The position numbers and the translations under genes were made by a program. Below the pieces are notes generated by a model. That model ran no database searches. It saw nothing but the letters and a program-made list of their open reading frames with translations, and was not told the origin of the DNA. A stretch of 64,000 nucleotides of DNA from contig NZ_JANSHI010000001.1 in the NCBI RefSeq assembly GCF_047461615.1, forward strand, positions 124,001 through 188,000, read 5' to 3'. This stretch comes from Thermostichus sp047461615 (GTDB taxonomy: Bacteria > Cyanobacteriota > Cyanobacteriia > Thermostichales > Thermostichaceae). Below are positions 1-8,000 of this stretch, one piece after another (position 1 is the stretch's first letter; each line of letters opens with the position of its first letter).

Positions 1-1461
1 CCGCTCCATCAAGGTTTGGCGGATCTCGCGGCGGTACTCGGCAAAATGCAAGTAGATCTGCAGAAGATGGGACTCGGACTGCAAGAGTTTGGATCCCCGG
101 TCGGCAGCAGGTTGTTGGGGTTTTGACCAGCGGTACTGGCGCACGGCACGTCGCAGATCCTCTTCCAGATTGCGGCTGAGGCGAGCGCTGCCCCGGCTGA
201 GCAATTCCGCCACTTTGTGGATATACAAGGAGCGCCACTGCCCGCCTAGACCGGCCAGCAGTTGCACCAGCGCTCGATAGGCCTGTTGGAAATCGGCGGC
301 CTGGCTGAGATCCCGACCGGCCAGCACCTGTTCAATCCGCCAGTCCAGCCATAGGGGAGCCTGAGCCAGCAGGGCCTCTAGTTGGGAAGCCGGGTGCTGC
401 CGCAGGAATTCGTCGGCATCCTTCCCAGCGGGAAGGGTGAGGATGCGCAGCTCGATTTCCCCCCGCCGCGCCTGTTCTTCAACGGCTTGAATAGCCCGCA
501 GGGCGGCATTCAACCCAGCGCGGTCGGCATCGAAGTTGAGGATGACCCGCTTGGACGGCGTGTAGCGCAGCAGAGCCTTGACCTGGTGCGGCGTCAGGGC
601 CGTGCCCATGGCGGCTACCGCATAGGCAATGCCGGCTTGGTGCAGGGCGATCACATCAAAGTACCCTTCCACGACCAAAACTTGGTCGGCTTTGGCGATG
701 GCCTCGCGGGCAAAGTTGAGGCCATAGACCACCTGGCTCTTGTTGAAAAGCTCCGTTTCTGGGGAGTTGAGGTACTTGGGCTGCTCCTCTCCTAAAGCCC
801 TGCCGGCAAAGCCGATGACCTGCCCCTGCAGGTCAAAAATGGGCAGCATGATGCGGTTGCGGAAGCGGTCGTAGTGGCCTCCTCCCTGGCGCGGCACCAG
901 CAGGCCGGCTTCTTCTAGAAGCTTGACCGGCTGGCGCTTCTGGTTAACCAGGTACTCGTAGAGCGACTGCCATCCGGAGGGAGCAAAGCCGATTTGAAAC
1001 TGTTGACAGGTCTCTTCGCTCAAGCGGCGGCTATGCAGATACTCCCTAGCCGCCGATCCCACCGGGGAGTGGAGGGCGTGCCGGTAGAAGTCGGCGGCCA
1101 TGGCCAAGACCTCCAGCAGCTTTTCCTGACGCGAGACCTGGCGTTCGTAGTCTGGGGAGAAGGATCCCTTGGGCTCAGGCACATGGTAGCGGCGGGCTAG
1201 CCAGCGCACGGCTTCGGCAAAGGAAAGGCGCTCGGTCTCCATAACAAAGCGGATGACATCTCCCCCGGCGCCACAGGCGAAGCACTTGTAGATCTGCTTG
1301 CTGGGGCTGACGTGAAAGCTGGGCTTGTGGTCGTCATGGAAAGGGCAGAGGCCGACAAAGTTTTGCCCCCGCTTGCGCAACACCACTTTTTCGGCCACCA
1401 CCTCAACGATGTCGGCCTTCTGGCGCACTAACTGGATGAACTCCGGCGGCAGACTGCTCAT
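1..1461 (-). CDS. dnaG: DNA primase DnaG (3' end cut by window edge)
   Basis: Makes the RNA primers for replication. Reading leftward from ATG at 1459-1461 the frame stays open to base 1, giving 487 codons without a stop, so the C-terminal part (helicase-interacting domain) lies outside the window. The N-terminus carries the CHC2 zinc-binding pattern: CPFHDD near residue 38-43 and CFACGAGGD about 20 residues later. The TOPRIM catalytic core follows, with VVEGYFDV and a downstream NFDADRAG acidic motif. The gene stands alone, transcribed away from petJ. The assignment is secure; only the 3' end is missing. Confidence 0.95.
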   Translation of the reverse strand, partial: MSSLPPEFIQLVRQKADIVEVVAEKVVLRKRGQNFVGLCPFHDDHKPSFHVSPSKQIYKCFACGAGGDVIRFVMETERLSFAEAVRWLARRYHVPEPKGSFSPDYERQVSRQEKLLEVLAMAADFYRHALHSPVGSAAREYLHSRRLSEETCQQFQIGFAPSGWQSLYEYLVNQKRQPVKLLEEAGLLVPRQGGGHYDRFRNRIMLPIFDLQGQVIGFAGRALGEEQPKYLNSPETELFNKSQVVYGLNFAREAIAKADQVLVVEGYFDVIALHQAGIAYAVAAMGTALTPHQVKALLRYTPSKRVILNFDADRAGLNAALRAIQAVEEQARRGEIELRILTLPAGKDADEFLRQHPASQLEALLAQAPLWLDWRIEQVLAGRDLSQAADFQQAYRALVQLLAGLGGQWRSLYIHKVAELLSRGSARLSRNLEEDLRRAVRQYRWSKPQQPAADRGSKLLQSESHLLQIYLHFAEYRREIRQTLMER

Positions 1462-1515
1462 GGCCCTAGGGATCCTCCACCCTATGGTAGCTGGGGGGAC
1501 TTGACAGGCTGTCTT

Positions 1516-1544
1516 TTGACGTGGCCTGACCCGCCAGAGATAAT
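1516..1544 (+). promoter_or_regulatory. sigma70-type promoter for petJ
   Basis: TTGACG at 1516-1521 and GATAAT at 1539-1544 are separated by exactly 17 bases, close to the consensus for the housekeeping sigma factor. A second TTGACA at 1501-1506 is too far from the -10 to be used with it. The expected transcription start is near 1551, about 55 bases before the preferred petJ start. The sequence match is direct; activity is inferred. Confidence 0.7.
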
Positions 1545-1546
1545 GG

Positions 1547-1565
1547 TCTAGCTTCAAAAACTAGA
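1547..1565 (+). promoter_or_regulatory. Inverted repeat at the petJ transcription start
   Basis: TCTAG at 1547-1551 and CTAGA at 1561-1565 form a perfect 5-bp inverted repeat with a 9-base spacer, lying just downstream of the -10 element where a repressor would block initiation. In other cyanobacteria petJ is repressed by copper through the BlaI-type regulator PetR. Whether this palindrome is such an operator is a guess from position only. Confidence 0.35.
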
Positions 1566-1605
1566 TTTTTCCATGAACAGTCTTTTGCAAATTGTTGAGA
1601 GGAAA

Positions 1606-1953
1606 ATGCGGATCGTTAAACTTTTCTTGCTGCTTTTGCTTGTCGGTGCCGCTGTCTTTTGGAGCCCGCAAGTGGCTTCTGCTGAGCCGGATTTGGCTTT
1701 AGGAGCCAAGGTCTTTCAGGCCAAGTGTGTGGGCTGCCACTTGAACGGGCGCAACTCGATAGTGCCGGCTAAAAATCTCTCCCTAGCTGCCCTGCACGAG
1801 TACCACGTGGATACGCTAGAGCTAATCCAAGCCCAGGTGCGCAACGGCAAAGGGGCCATGCCTGCTTTTGGCAAGCTCCTCAAGCCAGAAGAGATCGAGG
1901 CGGTGGCCGCCTACGTCTTGGATCGCGCTGAGCACAACTGGAGTAAGGGCTAA
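1606..1953 (+). CDS. petJ: Cytochrome c6 (PetJ), soluble lumenal electron carrier
   Basis: Carries electrons from cytochrome b6f to photosystem I in the thylakoid lumen, replacing plastocyanin when copper is scarce. The 115-aa product has a signal peptide (MRIVK, then a leucine-rich core, ending VASA before EPD). The mature part has the heme site CVGCH, a KNLSLAAL segment, and GAMPAF supplying the axial methionine, followed by the C-terminal helix EIEAVAAYVLDRA. I prefer ATG 1606 over the in-frame ATG 1573 because GAGAGG precedes it and it gives a compact signal peptide; the upstream start would add 11 residues. The stop overlaps the next ATG (TAATG), implying translational coupling with the His/Met-ladder protein. 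Confidence 0.92.
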   Translation: MRIVKLFLLLLLVGAAVFWSPQVASAEPDLALGAKVFQAKCVGCHLNGRNSIVPAKNLSLAALHEYHVDTLELIQAQVRNGKGAMPAFGKLLKPEEIEAVAAYVLDRAEHNWSKG

Positions 1954-2276
1954 TGGCCCAGGACGAAGTGGCCGTGGCACCTCAGGCGCTGCAGGAGCAG
2001 GGCCGTCAAGTCCAGGGATCCCGCTGCCAGCTTCTCTCAGTGGGCATAGGGGCCCATGGGCTGGTGGCGGTGGGCATTTCTGCCCATGGGGTGGTAGCCA
2101 TCGGTGTGGTAACCCACGGCATCCTCTCCATTGGCCTAGTAGCCATGGGCGCTCTCTCCTTTGGGCTGGTGTCCATGGGCTTGGCCAGCGCCGGCCTGGT
2201 GTCCATGGGTCTCTCCAGTTGGGGCCAGCACAGCATGAGCCTGATGGAATCCCACGGATCCCATCGCCATCCCTGA
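1953..2276 (+). CDS. Small glycine-periodic protein with a His/Met ladder, function unknown
   Basis: A 107-residue protein that I do not recognise as a named family. Residues 31-91 contain glycine at every fifth position without exception (31, 36, 41 and so on to 91), with hydrophobic residues between. In the residue before alternate glycines the side chains are H35, H45, H55, M65, M75, (A80/S84), M85, so His then Met recur every ten residues. The tail (QHSMSLMESHGSHRHP) is rich in His and Met. No signal peptide is evident: residues 1-28 are polar (QDE, EQGRQVQG). The start overlaps the petJ stop by one base, and YcnI and CopC-CopD follow on the same strand. The context and residue pattern suggest copper contact or chaperoning, but this is inference. 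The regular glycine spacing could alternatively be a membrane-packing or beta-helix motif. Confidence 0.6.
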   Translation: MAQDEVAVAPQALQEQGRQVQGSRCQLLSVGIGAHGLVAVGISAHGVVAIGVVTHGILSIGLVAMGALSFGLVSMGLASAGLVSMGLSSWGQHSMSLMESHGSHRHP

Positions 2277-2310
2277 AGAAATTGGAAAACTAAAGAAATT
2301 GGAAAAAAAG

Positions 2311-2390
2311 GAGATTGGAAATGGGTCTGCAAAGTTACTTAGCTCTGGAGATTGGAAATGGGTCTGCATCTGCAAAGTTACCTAGCTCTA
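2311..2390 (+). repeat. Imperfect tandem duplication of an RBS/start region
   Basis: Copy 1 (2311-2347) and copy 2 (2348-2390) share GAGATTGGAAATGGGTCTGC exactly and then AAAGTTAC-TAGCTCT with one substitution; copy 2 has an extra 6 bases (ATCTGC) which themselves duplicate the adjoining TCTGCA. Each copy holds an ATG (2321 and 2358) behind the same GGAAATGGG context, but the copies are in different reading frames. Only the second leads into the YcnI coding sequence. Shorter A-rich echoes (GAAATTGGAA) lie just upstream at 2277-2304. Confidence 0.85.
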
Positions 2391-2930
2391 GCCAGAAAAT
2401 CTCTGCTGGCTTTGGGTATGAGCTTTTTGCCTCTTTCTTCTGCCTGGGCTCATGTTACCGTCCATCCCCAAGAAGCCCCGGCAGGCAGCTACACCAAGCT
2501 CACCTTTCGCGTACCCCATGGATGTGATGGCTCCCCAACCAAGCGCTTGCGGGTGCAGATCCCAGAGGGATTTGTTTCCGTGAAGCCGATGGTGCACCCT
2601 CTGTGGAAAATCGAGACGGTCAAAAGGCCGCTGAAGACCCCATACGAGTCCCACGGGAAGATGATCACCGAAACGGTTGCCGAGGTGATTTGGAGTGGCG
2701 GCTCGCTGCCCGATGGCCTCATGGATGAGTTCAGCATCAGCGCCAAGCTGCCGAATCGGCCCGGCGAGGTCATCCCCATCCCGGTGATCCAGGAGTGCGA
2801 AAAAGGCATGCACCGCTGGATCCAGGTGGCGCAGCCGGGCGAGGATCCCAAGAGCTTGCCGGAGCCGGCCCCGCTGCTGAAGCTGACAGGTGGAGGTAGT
2901 GGACAGGGTCATGGTCACGGCAGTCGCTAG
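2358..2930 (+). CDS. YcnI-type (DUF1775) copper-binding exported protein
   Basis: The 190-aa product begins with a signal peptide (basic QSYLALARKS, hydrophobic LLALGMSFLPL, cleavage SSAWA) so that the mature chain would start with HVTVHP. An N-terminal His is the copper ligand in YcnI/DUF1775 proteins. The fold's hallmark HVTVHPQEAPAGSYTKLTFRVP is followed by further matches (IPEGF, WKIETVKRP, GLMDEFSISAKLPN). The C-terminus ends in GHGHGSR, an extra His cluster. DUF1775 genes usually neighbour CopC/CopD genes, as here (18 bases upstream of copCD). The start was taken at the second of two duplicated ATGs because only that frame is open. The role is copper delivery or acquisition in the periplasm. 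Confidence 0.82.
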   Translation: MGLHLQSYLALARKSLLALGMSFLPLSSAWAHVTVHPQEAPAGSYTKLTFRVPHGCDGSPTKRLRVQIPEGFVSVKPMVHPLWKIETVKRPLKTPYESHGKMITETVAEVIWSGGSLPDGLMDEFSISAKLPNRPGEVIPIPVIQECEKGMHRWIQVAQPGEDPKSLPEPAPLLKLTGGGSGQGHGHGSR

Positions 2931-2947
2931 GCGGCCTGCTGGGCAGG

Positions 2948-4570
2948 ATGTCTCGCCCTAGAAGGGTCTTTGCTGGGATTTGGGCTGGGATCCTCGGCTT
3001 CTTGCTGTGGACGGCTGGGATCTCGCCCGCTTTCGCCCATGCCAGCTTGCTCTCCACTTTCCCGGAAGATGGAGCGGTGCTCCAGGAAGCGCCGACGCAA
3101 GTGCGGCTGGTTTTCAATGAGCCGGTGCAGCTTACGCAGCTCCAGGTTTTGGACGGAAATGGACAGGTATTGCCCCTGGAAAACCTGGTGAGCAGAGGCG
3201 AGGCACCTCAGGGGGATTTGCCCTGGGGGATCCCAGCGGGGGTTTACCTTGTCAGTTGGCGGGCCATTTCCGCTGATTCCCATCCGGTGAGTGGCTCGTT
3301 TGTCTTCCAGGTGGGGACTGCAGATCCAGAGCTGGTTCAAGCGGTGAGGGCGGCCCAGGTTCGAAAAAGGGATCCCCTATATTGGCCGCTGGTAGGTGTG
3401 CGCTGGGGGATCTACCTGGGCAGCCTCTTTGTGGTGGGGGTGTTGGGCTGGTGGCGGCTGTTGCAGGGGCGTTCGAGCGTTTTGGGGGCAAATGGAATAG
3501 AGCTCTCTGTTCGCGCCAGCGGGACGGAGTCCTTTAAGGCCTGGGCTTTCGTGGCAGCTTGGCTTACCCTTAGTTTGACTCTGGTGGCCTTCGGTTTGCA
3601 CTTGGCTCAGCTTTACCCCCACCTCAATGGGCAAAAGCTGCTGAGTGTGATGCTTTCTCCCTATGGCTGGGGTACGGGGCTGCGGCTAGTGGGGCTAGGA
3701 GTTCTGATCTGGGCCTGCGAGGGAGGCGCCGCCTGGGCCAGCAGCGTGGGCTCGGTGTTGGTTATTGGATCGTTTCTGCCCATTGGCCATGCCCTCACAA
3801 GCGAGTATCCGGCAGGAACGATGGCGCTGCTGGGGCTACATCTAGCCGGCTCGGCTTTTTGGCTAGGGGGGCTATGGGGGCTGGAGCGCCTGCTGAGCAG
3901 GGAAGCTCCTCCCTACCCATCTGTAGGCACTATCCAACGGTTTTCTGACGTAGCCACCTGGGCAGTGCCGGGGCTTATCCTAGCGGGGGTGGGAATGGCC
4001 GGGATTCACGGCGGCTGGGACTGGGATCATCCCTATGGGCGATACCTTTGGGCCAAGTTGCTGATAGTGCTAATGATGGTGGGGCTGGGCGCCCACAACA
4101 AGTTTCGGCTGGTGCCAGCATTACGGCAGGGTGGGCAGGCGGTGGGCCGGTTGCTGCGCCAGATCGTCCGCCTGGAGCTGGTGGGACTGATCCTGGTGCT
4201 GGCCCTGACCAGTTTTTTGGTAGCTCAAGCTCCGCCTGGACAGGAGAGGAGCTCCCCTGCAGAGCCGTCCTGCCAAGAGGAATTGAGCTGGCCAGAAGGC
4301 AGCCTCTCCCTGCGGATCCTGCCCTGTCGCCCTGGTAACAACCGGGTTCAAGTGGAGGTTAAAAAGATCCCAGCCCAGGAGCTGAACTTGGCCTTTTCCC
4401 TGCCCGAACGTGGGATCCCACCTCTGCGCCGACAAATGCTGCCGAAGAAGCCCGGCCAGTTTGCGGTTGAGAATGTGCCCCTAACATTGGGGGGAGAATG
4501 GCAGATTGAGGTGCGACTCTTGATCAGCGACTTTGAGGAGCGGCGTGGGCACATCAGAGTTGTCCTGTAG
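2948..4570 (+). CDS. CopC-CopD fusion copper transport protein
   Basis: A 540-aa membrane protein. An N-terminal signal sequence ends at AFAHASLLSTFPEDG, giving a mature N-terminal His as in CopC. The CopC beta-sandwich (residues about 31-125) ends with the family's YLVSWRAISADSHPVSGSF. From about residue 150 to 425 there are eight or so hydrophobic segments of the CopD permease, including IGHALTSEYPAG and HLAGSAFWLGGLW. The C-terminal ~100 residues are soluble. This fused arrangement is common and is linked to copper import across the cytoplasmic membrane. It follows ycnI closely and its last 17 bases overlap the convergent kinase gene. Together with petJ it forms a copper-themed cluster. 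Confidence 0.88.
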   Translation: MSRPRRVFAGIWAGILGFLLWTAGISPAFAHASLLSTFPEDGAVLQEAPTQVRLVFNEPVQLTQLQVLDGNGQVLPLENLVSRGEAPQGDLPWGIPAGVYLVSWRAISADSHPVSGSFVFQVGTADPELVQAVRAAQVRKRDPLYWPLVGVRWGIYLGSLFVVGVLGWWRLLQGRSSVLGANGIELSVRASGTESFKAWAFVAAWLTLSLTLVAFGLHLAQLYPHLNGQKLLSVMLSPYGWGTGLRLVGLGVLIWACEGGAAWASSVGSVLVIGSFLPIGHALTSEYPAGTMALLGLHLAGSAFWLGGLWGLERLLSREAPPYPSVGTIQRFSDVATWAVPGLILAGVGMAGIHGGWDWDHPYGRYLWAKLLIVLMMVGLGAHNKFRLVPALRQGGQAVGRLLRQIVRLELVGLILVLALTSFLVAQAPPGQERSSPAEPSCQEELSWPEGSLSLRILPCRPGNNRVQVEVKKIPAQELNLAFSLPERGIPPLRRQMLPKKPGQFAVENVPLTLGGEWQIEVRLLISDFEERRGHIRVVL

Positions 4571-7403
4571 GGGCAAGTGAAGGGATCCCTGCCGCTGCTT
4601 CCAAGAGCCGTCCGTCGTAGTCCTGCAGCTGGAGAGCCGTTTGGAAGTCCTGGCAAGCTCCCTGCCAATCGCCGAGGGCAAGACGAGCCAGGGCGCGATT
4701 GAGGTAAAGCTTGAAGTGGGCGGGATCCAGAGTGATGGCTTGGGTGTAATCCTGGAGGGCCGCTGCAAAATCTCCCTGTTGGGCATGGGCCCAGCCGCGG
4801 TTGTTCAGGGCCAAGAGGCGCTCCTGGGGCTCTAGCTCCAGTTGCAACAGTTGCGTGTAGTCGGCTAGCGCTTTGTCGGTCTCCCCCCTTTGATCCCACA
4901 GCAGGGCCCGCCAGAAGAGAGCCTGACGCTCCTGGGGGTTCAGGAGCAGCGCCTGGGTGTAGTCGGCAATGGCCTGCTCCGGCCGGTTGGCCTGGCGGTG
5001 CAGATCCCCCCGCTGACAGTAGGCCAGGGCGGCATCAGCTAGCCCCCAGTCGCGGTTGCAGCTCAAAGCCTGGTCGAGATCGGCTAGCGCCGCCTCTTGG
5101 TTGCCCAAAGCCAGATGTACCGCCGCCCGCAGGGCAAATCCCTGAGACGCCTGCGGCTGCTTTTGGATTAGGGCGGTGAAATCCGCCAGGGCCCCCTGCC
5201 AGTCCCCCAGCCGTTGCCGCGCCATGCCCCGGCGTAGATAGGCACTGGCTAGCAGCTCTGGCCCCGCTTGGGCTGCCGCCTGCAGCACCTGGGAGAAATC
5301 CGCACAGGCTGCCGGCCAATCTTCTCGGTCGAAATGGGCCTGGCCACGGTGGAAATAGAGCTGCAGGTTGTTCGGATCCCGCTCCAGGGCAGCCGTGTAG
5401 TCCTGCAGGGCCGCCAAGGGATCCCCCAAAAGCCTGTGGACCTGCCCGCGGCTGCTGTAGGCCCTGGCATCGCTGGGATCCAAAGCAATGGCCTGGTTCA
5501 AGTCGGCAAGAGCCGCTTCCAGCTGGCCCAGATCCAGATGAGCAATCCCACGGTTGAGGTAGACCTTGGTCAGCTGGGGATCCAACTCCAGGGCGCGGTT
5601 GAAGTCGGCTAAGGCGCCTGCCGGATCTCTCAACTCCTGGCGGGCCAGCCCTCGGTAGAAATAGGCCGGCGCCAGCTCCGGGTTAAGGCGGAGCGCCTGT
5701 TCGCAGTCAGCCAGCGCTGCCTCCAGGGCGTTGTTGCCCAGGTAGGCTATAGCCCGCTGCAGATAGAGCTCCGCCTGCGCTGCCACCCCTGCCTCAGAGG
5801 CCCCAGCAGGCTGCAGTGCAATGGCTTGGGAAAAATCCTCGATGGCCCCCTGGGGATCCCCCAAAGCTTGGCGGGCCAGGCCGCGGTGGTAGTAGGCCTT
5901 AGAGTGGGCGGGATCCCGCTGCAGCGCCTGGGTGTAGTCTTCAATCGCTCCCTGAAAGTCCAGCAACTGCGCCCGCGCCACGCCCCGGTTGAAATAGGCT
6001 TCCACATCCTGGGGATCTCGTTGGATGACCTCGGAAAAATCGGCCACAGCCCCTTGCGCATCTCCCAGATGGCCGCGCACCACGCCGCGGTTGAAATAAG
6101 CCCGTACTTCCTCGGGGTTGAGCTCAAGGGCGCGGGAATAGTCCTCGATGGCCTTTTGGTTTTGCTCGAGCTGCCGGTAGGCGTTGCCGCGGTTGTAGTA
6201 GGCCACGGCCCAGTTGGGGTTGAGGTGGAGAGCGTGGGTGTAATCGGCAACTGCCCCCTCATAGTCCCCCAGCCGGTAGCGGGCGATGCCGCGGTTGACA
6301 TAGGCACGGGCATCCCCTGTCAGTTGAATGGCCTGGGTGAAGTCCTCCACAGCTCCTGCCCAGTCGCCACTTTTGTAGCGGGCACTGCCCCGCTGGCTAT
6401 AGGCGCGGCCATTCTGGGGATCCAGTTGGATGGCCAACGTGTAGTCGGCAATCGCCCCCTGCAGATCCCCTTGGCGAGCTTTTTCCTGGCCGCGGGTTAC
6501 CAAGCGCATCGCCAAGAGCTGATCCACCGAAAGCTGGGAAAGAGCAGGCGCTACACCTTCGGTGGGGGTAGGCAGGAGAGGCCGCAGCGCCTCCATCACC
6601 TCAGCCGCCGATTGAAAGCGCTCCTGCCAGCGGGGACAGACCATGCGATCCAGAATCTCCGCTAGGGCATCGCTAACCGGCACTAGATCCCGCCAGAGGA
6701 GCTGGCCAGTACACGGATCGTCTGGGATCTTGGTGGGGGGACGGCCGGTGAGCGCCTGAATGGCCAGCACCCCAACCGAATAGATATCGCTGCAGGGCTG
6801 GGGCTTGCCGCTGAGCTGTTCCGGGGCCATGTAGCCCACTGAGCCAATCACCGTCGCCAACTGGGTTTGGCCAGGGGCAGGGCTGCCTAGCCGTCCCACC
6901 TCCTTCACCGCCCCAAAGTCAATCAGCACCAGCTTGCCATCGGCGTCGCGGCGCATCAGGTTGGCTGGCTTGATGTCCCGATGCACGATTTGACGGGCAT
7001 GGACGTAGTGGAGGATCTCCAGAATCTCCCACAGCAGTTTGACGACCTCCGCCTCGCTTAGAGGCTGGCCAGCCACCAGCTCTTGGCCGAGATCGTGCCC
7101 AGCAATGAACTCCTCAACCAGGTAGAACTCCTGATCCTGCTCGAAGTGGGCCAAGAGGCGGGGCACCCGGTCGTAGTTGTTGAGCCGGTTGAGAACCTTG
7201 GCTTCCCGCTCGAACAGCTTGCGGGCCGTGGCCAGGGTGTAGGGATCGGTGGAGAGGGGGCGCAGGCGCTTGACCACGCAGGGAGTATTGAAAGTGTCGC
7301 GATCCACCGCTTTGTAGGTAACCCCAAAGCCCCCCTGCCCCAAAAGGCCGAGGATTTCGTAGCGTCCCCGCAGAAGGGTTCCCGGCTTAACCTTGTCTTC
7401 CAT
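4554..7403 (-). CDS. Serine/threonine protein kinase with about 18 TPR repeats
   Basis: A 949-aa, two-part signalling protein. Residues 1-275 are a Hanks-type kinase with all key motifs: GQGGFGVTYKA (glycine loop, ~22-32), VVKRL (ATP lysine), HRDIKPANLM (catalytic loop), IDFGAVKE (here DFG intact) and GYMAPEQL. From about 305 to 930 come roughly 18 tandem TPR units with the typical pattern of A-x-RG near the first helix and GAIxDYTQAI-x-LDP in the second. There is no membrane segment, so it is likely cytosolic, with TPRs as a partner-binding scaffold. Kinase-TPR fusions are frequent in cyanobacteria. The upstream gene (DUF4346) is on the same strand about 80 bases away. Its substrate cannot be inferred from sequence. 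Confidence 0.93.
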   Translation of the reverse strand: MEDKVKPGTLLRGRYEILGLLGQGGFGVTYKAVDRDTFNTPCVVKRLRPLSTDPYTLATARKLFEREAKVLNRLNNYDRVPRLLAHFEQDQEFYLVEEFIAGHDLGQELVAGQPLSEAEVVKLLWEILEILHYVHARQIVHRDIKPANLMRRDADGKLVLIDFGAVKEVGRLGSPAPGQTQLATVIGSVGYMAPEQLSGKPQPCSDIYSVGVLAIQALTGRPPTKIPDDPCTGQLLWRDLVPVSDALAEILDRMVCPRWQERFQSAAEVMEALRPLLPTPTEGVAPALSQLSVDQLLAMRLVTRGQEKARQGDLQGAIADYTLAIQLDPQNGRAYSQRGSARYKSGDWAGAVEDFTQAIQLTGDARAYVNRGIARYRLGDYEGAVADYTHALHLNPNWAVAYYNRGNAYRQLEQNQKAIEDYSRALELNPEEVRAYFNRGVVRGHLGDAQGAVADFSEVIQRDPQDVEAYFNRGVARAQLLDFQGAIEDYTQALQRDPAHSKAYYHRGLARQALGDPQGAIEDFSQAIALQPAGASEAGVAAQAELYLQRAIAYLGNNALEAALADCEQALRLNPELAPAYFYRGLARQELRDPAGALADFNRALELDPQLTKVYLNRGIAHLDLGQLEAALADLNQAIALDPSDARAYSSRGQVHRLLGDPLAALQDYTAALERDPNNLQLYFHRGQAHFDREDWPAACADFSQVLQAAAQAGPELLASAYLRRGMARQRLGDWQGALADFTALIQKQPQASQGFALRAAVHLALGNQEAALADLDQALSCNRDWGLADAALAYCQRGDLHRQANRPEQAIADYTQALLLNPQERQALFWRALLWDQRGETDKALADYTQLLQLELEPQERLLALNNRGWAHAQQGDFAAALQDYTQAITLDPAHFKLYLNRALARLALGDWQGACQDFQTALQLQDYDGRLLEAAAGIPSLAPTGQL

Positions 7404-7487
7404 AGCCCAGCTTGCCCCGCTGTGACCTTGGTCACAGCAAGCTGGCTCGATTTTGCCACAAGCTGCTCCCCTGCAGCGAGCTTGCCC

Positions 7488-7886
7488 CTAGTCCTGCACG
7501 TACTCTTCGCCAGAGATGAGGGCCGCCTCTGCCTTCTGGAACTCCCGCCCCAGGTAGGCAGCGTGGCTAAGCTGGGAGACTACCTTCTCGCTTTCCTTTT
7601 CAAAGATCTGGACACACAACTCTTTGGCCGTCCGCCCAACGTACACCCGCTGCGGCGGGCGATTGACTGGCCCTCGCGCTGGGATCACTGCTCCAGTCTC
7701 CGGGTCAGTGGCCAGACCCCGCTCGTTGATCACGGTGCTGTAGTACTTGGCGCAAATGAGCTGCTGCTGTCGATCCACATAGATGACAAAGTAGCCTGCC
7801 GGGTCTAGCTCCAGGGGCCGGCGGGAAAGCTGGTCATCAATGCGGCGCACCTGCTCCCGCAGAGACTCAGAGGAAAAAGACGACAT
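7488..7886 (-). CDS. DUF4346-type conserved protein
   Basis: A 132-aa soluble protein. The pattern ELDPAGYFVIYVDR, followed by ICAKYYSTVINERG and PQRVYVGRTAKELC, is what I associate with DUF4346, a domain found alone in cyanobacteria and attached to dihydropteroate-synthase-related proteins in other microbes. No signal peptide or membrane helix is present. Its biochemical function is not established. The start (ATG at 7884-7886) is followed by serines (MSSFSSESLRE). The HD-GYP regulator is divergent, leaving about 240 bases for regulation between them. Confidence 0.7.
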   Translation of the reverse strand: MSSFSSESLREQVRRIDDQLSRRPLELDPAGYFVIYVDRQQQLICAKYYSTVINERGLATDPETGAVIPARGPVNRPPQRVYVGRTAKELCVQIFEKESEKVVSQLSHAAYLGREFQKAEAALISGEEYVQD

Positions 7887-8000
7887 AGTAAAGTTGCCAA
7901 GAAGCTAGCAAAACGGGTGCCAAAAACGTAGCCAAGACTACCTTCATTATCCCTATTGTGGCCGAGGAATGGGATCCCTTGCTTCAGGAGAAGTCTTAGG

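Noticed and set aside
5826..6665. Plus-strand frame within the kinase-TPR gene
   Set aside because: It mirrors the TPR repeat period of the opposite strand and shows no independent coding character.
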